Origin: Gaeumannomyces sp. JS-464
Taxonomy: Eukaryota; Ascomycota; Sordariomycetes; Magnaporthales; Magnaporthaceae
Direction: 5' to 3'
Assembly (NCBI GenBank): GCA_002197995.1
Contig: NGZR01000001.1
Span: 9,300,001-9,364,000, forward strand
Length of the DNA stretch: 64,000 nucleotides
The notes beneath the pieces are model-generated. The model was not told the origin of the DNA. It saw only the letters and a list, made by a program, of their open reading frames with translations, and ran no database searches. The number at the start of each line of letters is the position of its first letter. Position 1 is the stretch's first letter. Shown one piece after another: positions 1 through 12,620 of the stretch. The translations under genes were made by a program, and so were the position numbers.

Positions 1-668
1 GTCCGGCCCCCATCGGCCGGGCAACCGGATGTACGAAAAAAGCCCTGCCGGTAGTTGGGATGCTTAGCGCGGAAACGCTCGGGGATCAACCTCTCGATTG
101 GATCGCCGAGTAACCCGCTGGGCGTTGCGCCAAAGAGCTTGTCCGAAGTCGCGTTAGCAAGCTGGATGATGCCCTCAGAATCGACCATGAGCATCGCCGT
201 CGGCGCCGCGTCGATGACAAGCCGGAGGCGCTGTTCACTCCGCTTGCGCTCGGTGATGTCGATGACTGAGGCGACGACCATGCGCCCTTCACTAGTCATC
301 ATCGGATTGAGCCCGATTTCGATAGGGAACTCGGTGCTATCCGCACGCAGGCCGTAGAGGTCGCGTCCGGCACCCATCGGGCGGACATCGGGGTGGGTGA
401 AGAACTCCTCGCGGTAGCTCGGGTGACGGGCGCGGAAGCGCGAGGGGATCAGCATCTCGACTGACTTGCCGAACAGGTCTTCCCGCGCATGGCCAAACAG
501 ACGCTCGGTTTGTGCGTTGACTAGGGTGATGGACCCTAACATGTCGACTAGGAGCAACGCGCTGGGCGACGCCTCGACCATCAATCTCAGCCTCTCATCA
601 GATTGGCCGTCTTGCTGATCTGGCTGGCTAGTACCATTCCTCGCGTTTCCTCCTGCACCTCTGCGCAT
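1..668 (-). CDS. Tandem PAS-domain sensor protein, N-terminal part (runs off left edge)
   Basis: The minus strand is open from an ATG at 668-666 to the window edge, about 222 codons with no stop. After a short polar leader it encodes two PAS repeats of the same type. Repeat 1 (about residues 24-145) has ERLRLMVEASPSALLLVD, IPSRFRARHPSYREEFF and GRDLYGLRA, and ends in the PAC-like VIDITERKRSE. Repeat 2 starts again with QRLRLVIDAAPTAMLMVD and IPERFRAKHPNYRQGFF. This wording is typical of bacterial PAS sensor kinases and diguanylate cyclases; the output domain lies outside the window. The start sits in a good eukaryotic context (CACCATG), which suggests a fungal gene rather than stray bacterial DNA. 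A role in redox or ligand sensing is inferred only from the fold. Horizontal acquisition or a divergent fungal hybrid histidine kinase are the alternatives. Confidence 0.8.
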   Translation of the reverse strand, partial: MRRGAGGNARNGTSQPDQQDGQSDERLRLMVEASPSALLLVDMLGSITLVNAQTERLFGHAREDLFGKSVEMLIPSRFRARHPSYREEFFTHPDVRPMGAGRDLYGLRADSTEFPIEIGLNPMMTSEGRMVVASVIDITERKRSEQRLRLVIDAAPTAMLMVDSEGIIQLANATSDKLFGATPSGLLGDPIERLIPERFRAKHPNYRQGFFRTSGCPADGGR

Positions 669-1374
669 GGTGACTGAGTAATCTAACGTAGACTCCGGTG
701 ATAGAGCTTCGCCGTTGTTTCCTAATCAACGTCGTCTTAAATATGTAAAGAGAAGCTGTATCTTAAGGGACTTGATGACCAAGCGCAATACAAAGGGACA
801 TCTGTGGGCAAAGGGTGTTTTGCGCCAATCGATAGTGGTGAAGGACAGAGTATTGCTGATCAGGGCCTGGGCTGGTGGATAACAGGCCTCTTAGAAGATC
901 AAGCCACGGCGGCGGTAACAGAACTCGTGGCGGCAGGTTGCAACTATTATGGAGCGCATTAGAGACGGCAATGAATGACGAATGTGGTTGCAATGATGTA
1001 ACAGCATTCGGTCGTCAAGGCAGTCGCTGCCGTGTTCCCTTTCTTGCAGATCGGCAGGCGACGTTCGAGGCATGACCCGGACCATATTTGGCAGGTGATC
1101 AAGTGCCATGACGCAATAGCTGCTCTGCGTTGTCGCCTTTTGGCCCTGCCTTCGTCAATTTGACCTTGCAAAAAGAAGGCAATGAGTGAAACTTCCTCGC
1201 GTTTTAAAAAACATCTATTCGTCAACTGCGTCACGTTCTGTAACAAGGGGACTGTGTCGGCTTGGAAGGAATTGTATTACTCCATGAAAGCTAATAATCT
1301 TTCAAGGCATCAAAAGATGCTTAAAAAGCCAGAATCTGCTGAGGGAATCGGAGAGAAAGGAAGGGAATAAATAG
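669..1374. other. Non-coding interval upstream of the PAS gene
   Basis: Ordinary base composition, without the RIP signature seen from about 1440 onwards. Only short overlapping open frames exist and none resembles a protein family. The first 150 bases or so upstream of 668 should hold the promoter and 5' leader of the minus-strand PAS gene, but I see no clear TATA box. Confidence 0.5.
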
Positions 1375-3790
1375 AGGGGCCCTCTGGTCCGTGCGGAGTC
1401 CGTGCTCTTACGGCGCCGTCCCCTGCTTCTAGCTTAACTGGCCGCCTTACTTTGGCTTGGGCGCCAACTCCTGGTGCCCAACCGGCCGATTTCCGTCCCG
1501 GGATCGTTCCCGTATAACACTATCCTCCTTTTTTTAAAGCTCGCCCCGAAACCTTCACACTTTAGAATTTCGTGGTTTGGAAAGGTGGTTGTTATAAAAG
1601 GTTCGGACTTTCGCTTTGGCTTTTTCACCGTTAAAATGCTTCCAAAGTTCCCAAGTTTAATCCTTTTTTGCTAAATAGCTTTTCCATTTTACGAGGTACT
1701 TAACTTTGTTTTACGCTTTTACAAAATTTATAACCTTTTTAATTGTATATATTCCTTCGATAAAAGGGGCGTTACGCAAAACCTGGTTAAAGTTAGGCCG
1801 TATTTAAATGCCAGCGCGATACGATTTAATAAAAAATACGTGGAAAATATCGTAAATTTTCCAAAAAGTAAGGAAAGCAAACCGTACCGCCGTAGGGGAA
1901 ACTACTTTAGTAATCCGAAAAAGGCCAAGCATTTTGAAGTTTAGTTTTTTAGCAAGTCGCCGGGTTTTAACGTGGCAAGCGTTAAGCATAACGAATTATC
2001 CTTTAACGAAAACGGGGAAAGGTTTTTTCTTTTTATCGGCCTAATGTTTAATGCGGTTTCGGGCTTTATTAAAGCACTTTTAGGCTTTTCGATGCATTTA
2101 GGTTATTTAATAAGCGTAAAGCTTATTAGCTAAGCTATATGTTCGTTTAGGAAAAATGGGGTTATTTAAAGCTAAATAATAGCCGTAATTAGCGAAAAAG
2201 AGAATAACAAAGGTATTTGCCGAAATAGTATTATTATAAGCGAATTCCGCTATAAGGAAAAAATTAACCCAATTAATTATTTTATAATTAATAAAAAAAA
2301 CGAAAGTAAACTTTTAAGTTTTAATTAAGCCTTTTTATTTGTTTATCGGTTTAAAAGTGGAACGCTATATTTATATAAAGGCATATTCCTATTAGCTTTA
2401 AAAAGTTTTTTTTATAAATATGCTGTAAACCTAAAATTTTTATTAAAAATAATATTTAAAAGCATATTATGCAATCGCTAATATTTTTTAGCGAAAATAC
2501 GAATAAAATTATTCGTTTTTTTCTCGTTTGTTTTAAGCGGTATAAAATGTCCCATTTTAATAAATAGGTTTACCATTACTTAAATGGAATTACAATTGTT
2601 AAATAAAGGCAAATCGGTAATAAAGTTTATAATAACGGTTTTTTAAAGTTAGTAATGTAATTTTATAAGCTAAAAAGGTTTAAAAAAAGCATATTTTAAA
2701 GTTTTTATTTTTTGGCATTTTAAATAACTTTAAACGTATTTTTTAGCTGCCTTTTCGATACCGGGCTATTAAAAATAACGTATAATTAGCTCGAAAGTTT
2801 TATCCATTTTTATATGTTCGGCGACCTTAGTGTTATATTCGAATTCGAGGACTTTTTTTTTGCAAAACCGCGATTGGCACTTATAGTTTGTTTTTATAGT
2901 AAAAAAGTCCATTTTTTACCTTTTCTTTTTTTTAAAAGCTTTAAAGCGTTCCTAATACTCGGGGTTTTAAAATTTAAACTTTTTAACCTTATTTGTAAAA
3001 GCCGACGCCTATTTAACGTCGGGATACTGCACAATTTAGCTAAAAAAAAAGGAAAAAATCCGTTATTTTTAAATTTAGCGGGGTTTTTTACGTTTTCCGT
3101 TTTTAAAAAGTGTTTTTTTTGCAAAATCGTCGTAATCGGCTAATTTTTACTTCCCTTTTTTTAAATCGGTATTATAAAGTTTTAATAGCATATCGGCCTT
3201 TTCGTTTTGCTTTCCCGGCTGGTAATTAATTATAAATTAATAATTTGCTAATTGTTAAGCTTATCGGGCTTATTTTTTATTAAGGATTTTAATTGTAATA
3301 AAATAAGCCAAGTTTTAATAGTTTACAAAAACCTCCATTTAATATTAAGCATTTTTAAAGTAATGTTTTTACCTTGCAAAATTGTTTACGATAGCCAGTA
3401 GTTTTTTATTATAAATTTTATAATTAATTTTAGCTAAAGTTATTTTACGAAAATAAAAAGCAATAAAATGTAACTTCCCGTTATTAAAATCCCGCTAAAA
3501 TAAAACAACCCCGATAGCAAAATCGGAAAAGTTCGTTTTTATAATAGCAAAAATTACTGGATCGAAATGGCATTAAATCGAGGGTAACGTAAATGCCATT
3601 TTAAAAATGTTAAAAACTGCTTATATATCCGGGGTTTAAATTTATCGGTTTTTAAGCAATACATTAACCGTTATTAAAAGTTTTACAATTTTAAAAAACC
3701 TTTTAATAAACCTTTTGTAAAAGTTTGCGAAATTTACGAAAAATTAACAATTTTTAAAACATTTATGTTAATCCACGTAATTTAGCGCGT
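1375..3790 (-). mobile_element. Truncated, RIP-mutated chromodomain Ty3/Gypsy retrotransposon relic (G1)
   Basis: Read on the minus strand, the pieces appear in pol order. RT thumb/connection (3500-3790, NFANFYKRFIK-like); RNase H (3180-3480, YHFIAFYFRK and INYKIYNKKLLAIV); integrase core (2500-2600, NLFIKMGHFIPLKTNEK); integrase C-terminus (1804-1989, KILGLFRITK-like with IYDIFHVFF); chromodomain (about 1570-1790, KYLVKWKSYL and a TWEPW-like motif). The terminal pol frame is open to 1434. Stops fall mostly where CAA/CAG became TAA/TAG. No LTR is visible on either side and the RT palm and gag are missing, so both ends are lost. The element is dead. Confidence 0.85.
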
Positions 3791-4592
3791 GCATTTAAAA
3801 AAGGTTCACGCTTCGTAAAGCCGCAAACTTACGGGCCGTGCGCTTTTACGAGCTTATAAAAGGGGATTTTGTAATCCCTTTTTTATAATAAATTCTTATA
3901 AAAACATGCATTACTACAAACACTAGTTTTAAATTTATAAATTTTTATTCTTTCTTTTTAGGAGATTTTCGTGCTTATAAAAGTACTACTTTTACTAACA
4001 CTAATTAGTGTTGCTTAAAAAAGCAATACAAATAAGCAAGGTAAAAGGTTTAACCGTTCGATACCTTTTTTAAAGCGATTAAGTTAAACGGAAAAAGCCT
4101 AAAAGTAAAAGAATTGTATTTTATTGCTTAGTAACGCGTTACACGCGAGTTAATCGAATAATAAAAGCACCTTTTTAAAGCAGGCGATTAAACCTTTGTT
4201 TATAAAAATTTAAACAATTGTAAAAAGGGCGTTACGTAATCCTTTTAAGCACCTTCCTAAAGCAAGCGATTGGACTTTTAAATCGATTACCCAAATAATA
4301 TTGCTCGTTAACCCCTACCGACAATATGTTTAACACTTCGGAATAACAAGCGGAAAAGCTTAGCGATAAGCAACGTATAATTACAAAAAGCACGCTTTTG
4401 TTATACGACCTCCCAAGTTTTTAGCATAAAACATTAACATCCCCCTTTTAACAAGCCCCTTTTACAGCCTCGGAAAATTACTTAACGAAGTTTTTATTGC
4501 TCGCCGGAACGCATGGATGCTTAAAACACTGCTTTTATACGAAAACACGCATGGTAACAACCTTTTAAGCGACATATTCGAAAATTACGAAC
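3791..4592 (+). other. Unidentified RIP-mutated sequence with coding-like frames
   Basis: AT-rich DNA between the Gypsy relic and the 5' end of LINE copy 1. Plus-strand frames look protein-like once TAA/TAG are treated as mutated CAA/CAG, for example NGKSLKVKELYFIA and ARRNAWMLKTLLLYENTHG (about 4480-4560). The last frame runs straight into the LINE sequence. LINE copies 2 and 3 lack this segment, so it is either a more complete 5' part of the LINE or the remnant of another element that the LINE entered. I do not recognise a family. Confidence 0.4.
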
Positions 4593-7500
4593 CTTTTTCG
4601 AATTTACCAATTCTTGGCATTGCGCTATTAATGCACACTGCTAAATTACATACAAATCTTTAACACCCGCCAATTAGCGACCTAACACTAATAACCACGC
4701 CCGCTAACGGCGTTGGCGACGGCAACATGCCGTTACCAATAGCCCCCCTTCGGCCAATAGGGTGGCGCGCGCCCTCCTCGTCGGCTTAACAGCCCGGAGG
4801 AACGCGTCGCTGCCACCCTGGCCCCCCGCGCGTTAACGCACCCGACTACGCCGTTCTCGTTGCGGAATTAGCAACACCCAATAAGGCTCGATCAGGGCTA
4901 AAAAGGCTCCCACGACGGCAGCACCGGCATAGGTGCCCCTCCCCCCCTTCCCTAACGCCGGCGTACGCGCTCACTTATCGGGTCGGCCGCGGCGGCCGCG
5001 GAGGAAATTATTGCGAGCTATAACCGCAAATAACAATAAACGGCCCTAATTTGCGCCACGCTAGCCCGATTTATTAACGCCGGCATTGCTTCCCTTTCGG
5101 CGAAAGCAATCCTCGAAATTAACGGCTGGAAAGATTGCTTTATCGACTACGCTAAATAAGCCTTTTTCGGCCTACTTACGCTGGCCGAAAAGGAAAAAAG
5201 CTTATACGGGGCCCCGAAACCCCCGTAACACGCGCTTTCGACCATTTACGCGTTGGTAGCTTAAAAGGGCCACTAATAACTTTAACAACCCGCACAAGCT
5301 TTTCGGGGCCGTACGCTTTAAACCCGGGCACCCCGCTTATTAATAAGCTTTAAAACCGACTTCCGGGTGTTCGTTAAGATTCCGGAAAAACGGCAGGCTT
5401 AAGCTAACTAATAAACGGGCTTTAGCATTTGCAAAGCTTTTGCCGATAGCAGGGATTTGCCGTTTACGATAGCTGATATTTTAAAAGCGTACCGATCTTT
5501 TACGAAGCTCGTGTTAAAAGCAAAAACGGCCGATATTTAAAGCCGGCTTTTGCAATACCGATTCGAATTAAGCCGTTTATATAACGCCGAAAAAATCGAA
5601 AAGCCCGAAATTTGGTACAATTACGTAATTTCCGGCTGCTTTACTTTTTTAACCAACGGTTTTAAATAATGCGTCCCCGTATCGGATAAACTGGTTCGAA
5701 AGGAAATAAAAGCCTAAATAAAGCACAAACCGGTAAACGTTAAGCCTTTCGGGGCCGGCGTCGATTATTAAAAGCGTATATCGTAAATTATATCCCTTTA
5801 TACGCAAGTGGCCGGGTTTAGGCTTTAAAGGATCACTTTTTTTTACGCCGCGTATAACGACACCCGCCGGTTACCCAGCACACCTTACGGTTTCCACGTG
5901 GCCCGCAATTGCGCCCGGGCTAATAAGTGCTTTCGGTGCGGGAAAATAAACGACGACCGGCACGTATAACCGTGTACGGCCCCCCGCAATACGCGAACTG
6001 CTCGGGCCCGTACCCTGCCAATTACCCGAACTGCTTTATAAAGCCCGTACGGTAAACGGAGTGCTAAAGCACTTAATTATAAAGAAAAAAAGGCTGTTAG
6101 GAGGTTAAGCGCACAAGCGTACCGGGCGGCGGCAAAGGCGGCGAAAGCCGCCGTTGCTACCGTTACCGCTATTGCCGCTGCTATTACGATACCTTCCCGC
6201 AACCGCTACTACTACGGGCGGCTCCGCCGTAGCCGTTAATTTAACGGCAAATTACAACCGTACCGCTATTGCTGCGGCTACCGTTATTACTATTAACGAT
6301 ACCGCTAATACAACCGCTATCGCCGCTGTTAACCTACGGCTAATACCGTTATCGCCGTTACTCCAGCCATCCTTATCGCCGCTGCCACCCCCGCCGCCCC
6401 GCCGTCGCTTCCGCCGTTATAGCAAACCCGGCAGGCCCGCCGGCTTCGAAAGGCGTGGCCCGTACGGCCGGCAAGGAAAAGCACCCTGCTAAAAGGCTTA
6501 AAGTTAGTTTTAACAACTAATACGAAGTACTGGCGGATATAAAACTAAACCTCCCCGAGCCGAAAGGGCTATCGAAATAACCGGAAACCCCTGGAGGAAA
6601 CCAACGGTACCGCCGGCCAATAACTTTAAAGCTAAAGCCCTAATATACCCGCCGTTTTACGTATGCTAGCAGCCAACCGGATATAACAAACGCATGGTAA
6701 TAGGCCCGGCGCGGGGCTTCGCCCTAACGCCGTGCTTTAACCGCCGCCTAAGCGAACGTTTAACGTAGTGGAAAGCGGGGGCTATTTTACTTTAACTATT
6801 TTAAAGCCAAAATATCGACGTGGTGCTAATGCAAAAGCCTTTTAGCGCGTGGAAAGGGAAGCTTATGCTTTGCACCCACCCGTCGTACGAGCTATTTACT
6901 CCGGTAAATAGCTGGCACGACTACCAAACCAGGCTTTAGGTAATAACTTACGTACGAAGGACTTGGGGTTTCGGCCCGTAGCGGACCGCCGGCAGGCAGC
7001 ACCCGGGACATCCTTTGGCTTACCGTCGCCGGTGCACCTTCGTTAACGTATATAGCTTTTAAAGGACCTTTCGGAACCTTCGTTAAACGTTTTACTACGT
7101 TAGCGCTTAACGGCAAAATGCATTATTACTGGGGACTTTAACGCAAGGTTCCCGGCGTGGGATCCGGTTAAAAGTAATAGGAATAAAGGCTAAAATATAA
7201 CCTAATAGGCTAATATTTATAACCTCCTTTTACTTACCGACCTAAGCCAACTTACGCATAACGATAAAAGCGTTTTGGATTTTACCTTTTCTAACGCCCT
7301 TTTGGCAATAGCGGAAATCGACCTTTCGCTAGCAACTAATTCGGACCACCGCTCGATACGAATCGAAGTTTTTAATTGTAATAACTCCGTTCCGGATTGC
7401 CGGCGTGTTACGCTACCAAACGATAAACTACCGTTTTTCGCAAACGCGTAGCAACGAAGGCCGGCAGTTTACCGCCATTTACAAATCCATGCACGGCGAA

Positions 7501-10500
7501 TTACTTAAATAAACGGCCGAAATATTAATAAATTGCTAAAAAATGCGTTAATAGCTTTCGGCCAGGGGTTTAAAGCTAAAAGAAAAGGCTAACCTTAGTG
7601 GAACGAAAAGTGCGCCAACGCTTAACGGGACTTCGCAAAAGCTATGAAAAACGGCGGGCCTTTTACGGCCGAAGCTCGTGCTTTAAAAGCAACGGTTCGG
7701 ACGGTTAAAAAACAGCATTGGCTAGCGTGCTAAAAAAAGTGGATTTCTCGAAAGCGCTATACCGTTTGTAAAATGGCATAAACTTACACCCGTTTACGGC
7801 TTCCCCCGTTAAATATCGACGGGGAGTTTATAATAACTTTAAAGGATAAACGAAAGCATTAGGTCGTAAAATCCTCGGTAAGTTTACGGCGGAGGACGAT
7901 TTACAAAAAGACCCGTTATAGCAAAGGCTTACCTAAAGGACCGCACAACTCCCGTGGGACCCCACGTTCTTTTAAAAGAATGCCGAAAGTGCACCGTTAG
8001 CACGGCAAATACGGCCCCGGGCGTCGACTTTTTAACGGTTAAACTGCTTACAGCGGTATAGCCGGCAATAGGGAATACGTTAAGGCTTTTTTCGAGGCTT
8101 GCTTTAAAGCCGGGCACTACCCGGGCCTTTTCCGCACGGCGGAGGTGGTTATGCTAAAAAAGCCGAATAAAACAAATATAACGGACTTAAAATCCTACCG
8201 CCCGATAGCTTGCTTTTATGCTTAAAAAAAAGGCTAAAACGGCTAATGGCTTTTGCGGATAGCGTCCCTCGCATTATAATACGGGCTTATAGCTTTGCAA
8301 TACGCCGGAGCTACTTTGAAAAAGGCCGCTATCGATTTAACGGCATGCGTGGGATACGAGGTAAAACGGGCTTTTTAAAAGCATAAAACGGCCGCTTTCG
8401 TTACTATGGATATATAAAAAGCTTTTAACGCCGTACTCCGCCGGAAGCTTTTTCGGAGGCTTTTAAACCAAGGCTGGGATTTAACGTTAATACGATAGGT
8501 ATTATCTTTTGCAAAAAAACAGGGTGGTTAAAATGCGTTTGGAAGACGCCACGGCACCCTTTTTTTCCCCGAATTGCGGGCTACCCTAAGGGTTACTAGC
8601 GTTACCGGTCCTATTTATACTTTATATAGCCGAAATCCTACTTAAAGCAAAAGCGGTTAAGTACGAATACGCGGACGATATAGGCATTTGCGTAACGGGT
8701 AGCATTTCGAAGGAGTGCTTTCGTAAAGCAAAAACAACGGTAACGGAAATCCTCCGCTGGGGAAAGGCTAATAAAGTGGCTTTTAACCCGGGGAAGTGCG
8801 AGCTTATGCACTTTTTTTAAGCGGAAAAATCCTATAACCCCGGCGGTTACGGCGGAAGGCTTTACCATACAATAAGCTATAAAAGCTTTACGGTGGTTAA
8901 AGGTCCTTTTCGACCAAAAGCTTAATTTTAAAGCTTACGTAAATAACAAGGCTGTAAAAGCTTAAAGCGTTGCTAACCACTTCCGAAGGCTTACGAATTC
9001 GATAAAAGGGATACCGGCACATTCGGTTTACAAAGCCGTTATAACGGTTATAATCCTTACAGCTTTATACGGGGCCGAGGTATAGTATAAAGGTAAAACT
9101 AAACCACACCCGTATAAGCCGGCATAACAGCAAATTATCCGCTAAAGCCATTTAATTAAACGGGCCGATAAAGCTTTAACCGCGTCTTTTAGGCAATGGT
9201 CCTAACTTGGAAAACTATACCGATAAACGCATTGCATTACAAATCCGGCATCCCAAGCGTTTAAGCGCTTTTAAAACAAGCCCGCCTTCGTTTTGCGGCC
9301 CGTATAAATACGGTTCCGGAAAATCACCTTTTAGCCGCAGCGGTTAAGCCGGCTTTTAACGCCCGAAAGCCTAAAGCAGGCTTACCCGGCAAGCTTGCGA
9401 CCTTTTGCAAAGGACGGCTGGACTTTTTCCAGTTTGCACACGCCCGGCTACCTCTTTTATAAATATACGGGCTTACGATGGCCACAAAAAAAAGCAAGCA
9501 GCCGCTAAAGCATTTATAGCGTAGCTTCGTACCCTTTCACCTACCGACGTTATAATATATAGCGACGGGTTCAAAGCAAAGGACGAGGCAGTTGGATACG
9601 GCGGCGGTAATATACCAAGCCGGCCAACGCAAACTTTCCGGGCACGGCCGGTTAGCGCATCCGGCGGAAGTATTCGACGGCGAAGCGGAGGGGGCCCGAA
9701 TGGGCCTTTATAAAGCCGTTTGGAGCTTCCGCAACTGCACTTTCCACTTGTGCCTCGATAACACTTTAACGGCCAACGGCTTTTTAAGTACGGCTTTTAA
9801 TAGTTCGCAAAAGGCTTTTAAAAAGGTTTATTGCTTTATAAACAAGTACCAAATACACGTCCGTTAGTTCCCGGGGCATACGGGAATCCCCAAAAACGAA
9901 AAGGCCGATACCGAAGCAAAGTTAAGTACGGCCCTCCCGATCCCTAATACGCTAAACCAACGGTGGTGGAAGTAAAAGCTTTGGCCCGGAAAATAGCCCA
10001 AAACGCTCGGAACGCATAGTTTAAAAATACTTTACCGGAACGGTATAAAGCCATAAGCCTTTCGCAGGTACCCTAACGCACGCTTAATACGCTACAACTG
10101 CACCGAAAGGTATTACAACGGCTAATAGCCGCACGCACCGGCCACGGGGATTTCGACTGGTACTACTGAAAATTCGAACACAAGGACGATAACCCGTGCC
10201 GTTGCGGGCGAAATAAGTCCCCTTCCCACCCTGTATTTTGCAGGCTGGCTAGGGCGGCAAAAAACAAATGGCCTATAACGAACCTTCCCCCGGCTTTCGA
10301 TAGGCCCAGATATTAAAAACGGCTTTTCCAAAAGCCCTTTCTTTTTGCTTCGTTCGTTAAAGCCACCAACTACTACACTATCGCCGGACGATAACAATAA
10401 AGCCCAAAAAGCTATACTTAACCTTTTCCTTTGTACTTTAGGATTAACGGTAGGCTCGTTAATTCCCCGCACTTTAGGCCGGGCCCAGGAAAGGTCCCGA

Positions 10501-10799
10501 AGACCCCTCCCCCGCCCAAACCCGGCTTTACCCCTTTTTCCGGCATACCCGCCGGCCAACAGCATACTACCACCCGCAGCGCTTTACAACGCCCCGGCGT
10601 ATTTTTACGCCCTATTGTCGATTGCCCGCTCGCTAATAAGGAGCGCCGGAATGCGGCCCGACCCCCGTGTGCCTTCGGGTTTAATTTGTTAGCCGCCTCG
10701 ATAGCAGCGTATAGCCTAGTGTTAAGCTTAGGTAGCGCTAGCACGTCATATGCCCCTTGGGAGGAGGGACTGGTAGATCCCGATTTACTGACGTTAAAT

Positions 10800-10866
<67 letters not shown>

Positions 10867-10899
10867 TCTCTCTCTCTCTCTCTTCTCTTCTCTCTCTCT

Positions 10900-10938
<39 letters not shown>

Positions 10939-10970
10939 CTCTCTCTCTCTTCTCTCTCTCTCTCCTAGGT
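4593..10970 (+). mobile_element. Tad-like LINE retrotransposon, copy 1, heavily RIP-mutated
   Basis: Co-linear with copy 2 (15483-21690) over its whole length but with many C-to-T and G-to-A changes. The gag-like ORF1 region with a zinc-knuckle segment (CFRCGKINDDRHV, about 5930-5970) occupies 4800-6500. The endonuclease follows at about 6830-7560. The reverse transcriptase occupies about 8130-9060, with the catalytic YADD at 8668-8679. RNase H lies at about 9540-10260, with one surviving open stretch at 9592-9867. The 3' end is a long CT-rich tail. Nearly all frames are broken by TAA/TAG, so it cannot be autonomous. It stops about 50 bp beyond the 3' end of the DUF4419 gene. Confidence 0.9.
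10803..10966. repeat. CT-rich simple repeat at the 3' end of LINE copy 1
   Basis: About 160 bases of (CT)n interrupted by TTCTC units, directly after the last shared LINE sequence (ACGTTAAATATACT). Copy 2 has a CTTA/CTCA tail at the same point, so this is most likely an expanded LINE tail rather than pre-existing target DNA. Confidence 0.85.
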
Positions 10971-11023
10971 CAATCTAGCTCCGCTCCCATTTACATGTAG
11001 TAAAAATGAGTCTCGACAATCTT

Positions 11024-12620
11024 TTACTTCTTCGCACGCAACCAGAGCCAAGCGCGCTTAAATACTTGGCATAGACGTTGATGCGCCGCACCGAAAACCC
11101 CTCTCCCCCTACGCCCTATGGGAACATTGTCGGCGCCGTCCCCCCCGCCGTCTTCCTCGCCGCCACTCTCAACAGCGTCATCGTCGTCGCCTTCACCCAT
11201 GCCGTGCCCGCTACTGCCCCCAGGTGTGGCACCCAAGCCGTCATCACTGTCGTGGCCGTCGCCTCCCTCCTTGACATAAATAAACCAGGCCGGAAACGGC
11301 TGCACCGTGTCGTCTACCTCTTCGTCTCTCTCGCTTCCCTCGCCAGGATGGAGCGCAAAGGCCGAAAAGCCCAAGAGCCCAGCCGTCATGACGGCTTGTA
11401 CCTCCAGACTCCCAGGAATTTTGTATTCGCTTTTGTCTTGCTTTTCCTGCCCCATCGCGATATTCCCCCCCTGCTGCCAGCGACGCGCCAGCTCAGCCGG
11501 CACCAGGCCCGGATGCAGCTCAATCGTTACATTGACCTCACACCACGCCGGGGGGACATCGTCGCTGTCAATGTACGGGTACGCCACGGTTTTCGGATCC
11601 GCAGCCGCCGCCACGGACTCGCCTTGGTACCGCCAACTGGACATAAGTCCCGGGTCCGAGCGTTGGTCGCCCTGCCACGCGCCCCGCGACGAGAACAGGC
11701 AAAATGATGTGATCCAGCCCGAGAGATACGTGGGCCCGCTGCCGCCGCCCGAGTAGTGGGCGATGCGCGACCAAAAGTTCTTGGTCGTGACGGATTCCGG
11801 CGCGCCAAACGTGTCGACCATGCTTTGGACCACGGGCGTCACGAGGGACGCCCACTCGGCCAGGTGGGAATGCGCCGGTCCGAACGAGGCCAGCTTGGAG
11901 AGCCGCGTCAGGATGGTTTCCCAGTCGGAGACGTCGCCGAGGAGTGTAACGGACGGGATGCCGCAAAGGAGCTGGAATCGGTACTTAAAGTAGTGCTTCA
12001 TAGCACCCATCATAATGGCGCTGCACACGATGGTGTCGATCTCGGTCGTGGTCGAAAAGGACGGCATGATCCAGGCTTGCAGGTCCTTGTCGAGCACGTT
12101 GTCCTGGATCAAGTCGGCCATCTTGGTTGTCATGCGGGTAAAGTCAATGCCCCCCTTCAAGCACGCGCGAGCTAGCTCGGCCACCGTCTCGGCACCACGC
12201 GTGTCGACGCCGTACCGGGGGGTCTCCTGGATCACCAGCTCCTTCTGGCCCTTGTGCGCGACGAAGAAGGACCGCATCTTCTTCGGCGTGCGCGTTGACG
12301 TAGAAGGAGAATTGCGTGATGATGGCAATCCAGACGTCGTCTGGCCGCAGCACTAGGTGGTGGTGGTGGTTGTAGGCTTGAAGACAAGCGTTGACCAGCC
12401 CGTTCTGGCACGGAAAGACCGAGGGAGCCACCTTGTCGCTGAGCGTCGACTGCAGCAAGCTCACTCGCTTCAGCTCGCCGCCGCCGCCGCGCAGCACGTC
12501 CCCGAGGAAGTGCGAGGACGCCGAGTCGACTTCGGTGTCCTTTGCATTGTCGGGCATCAAACCCTTTCGAGCGTTGACGCCCTTAGCGGGGTGAGACGCG
12601 ACCTGGACTGTCACCGGCAT
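11024..12620 (-). pseudogene. DUF4419-domain protein, interrupted by one frameshift
   Basis: Two minus-strand frames join into one DUF4419 protein. The N-terminal frame starts at 12620 and carries NGLVNACLQAYNHHHHLVLR, RPDDVWIAIITQFSFYV and NAHAEE. The protein then continues in another frame from about 12277 with MRSFFVAHKGQKELV, the LLGDVSDWETIL block, a GPTYLSGWI block and a Glu/Asp/Gly-rich tail, ending at 11024. The junction (GAAGAAGATG) differs from an open frame by one extra base, so this is a pseudogene or an indel error. DUF4419 is a family of unknown function common in fungal genomes. The 3' end lies about 50 bp from the tail of LINE copy 1. It is divergent from the HET gene at 13360. 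The composition shows no RIP. Confidence 0.82.

Noticed and set aside
55..357. Plus-strand 100-codon frame
   Set aside because: Antisense shadow of the minus-strand PAS gene, which is far better supported.
10431..11000. 189-codon frame with (SL)n run
   Set aside because: Produced by the CT simple repeat at the LINE tail.
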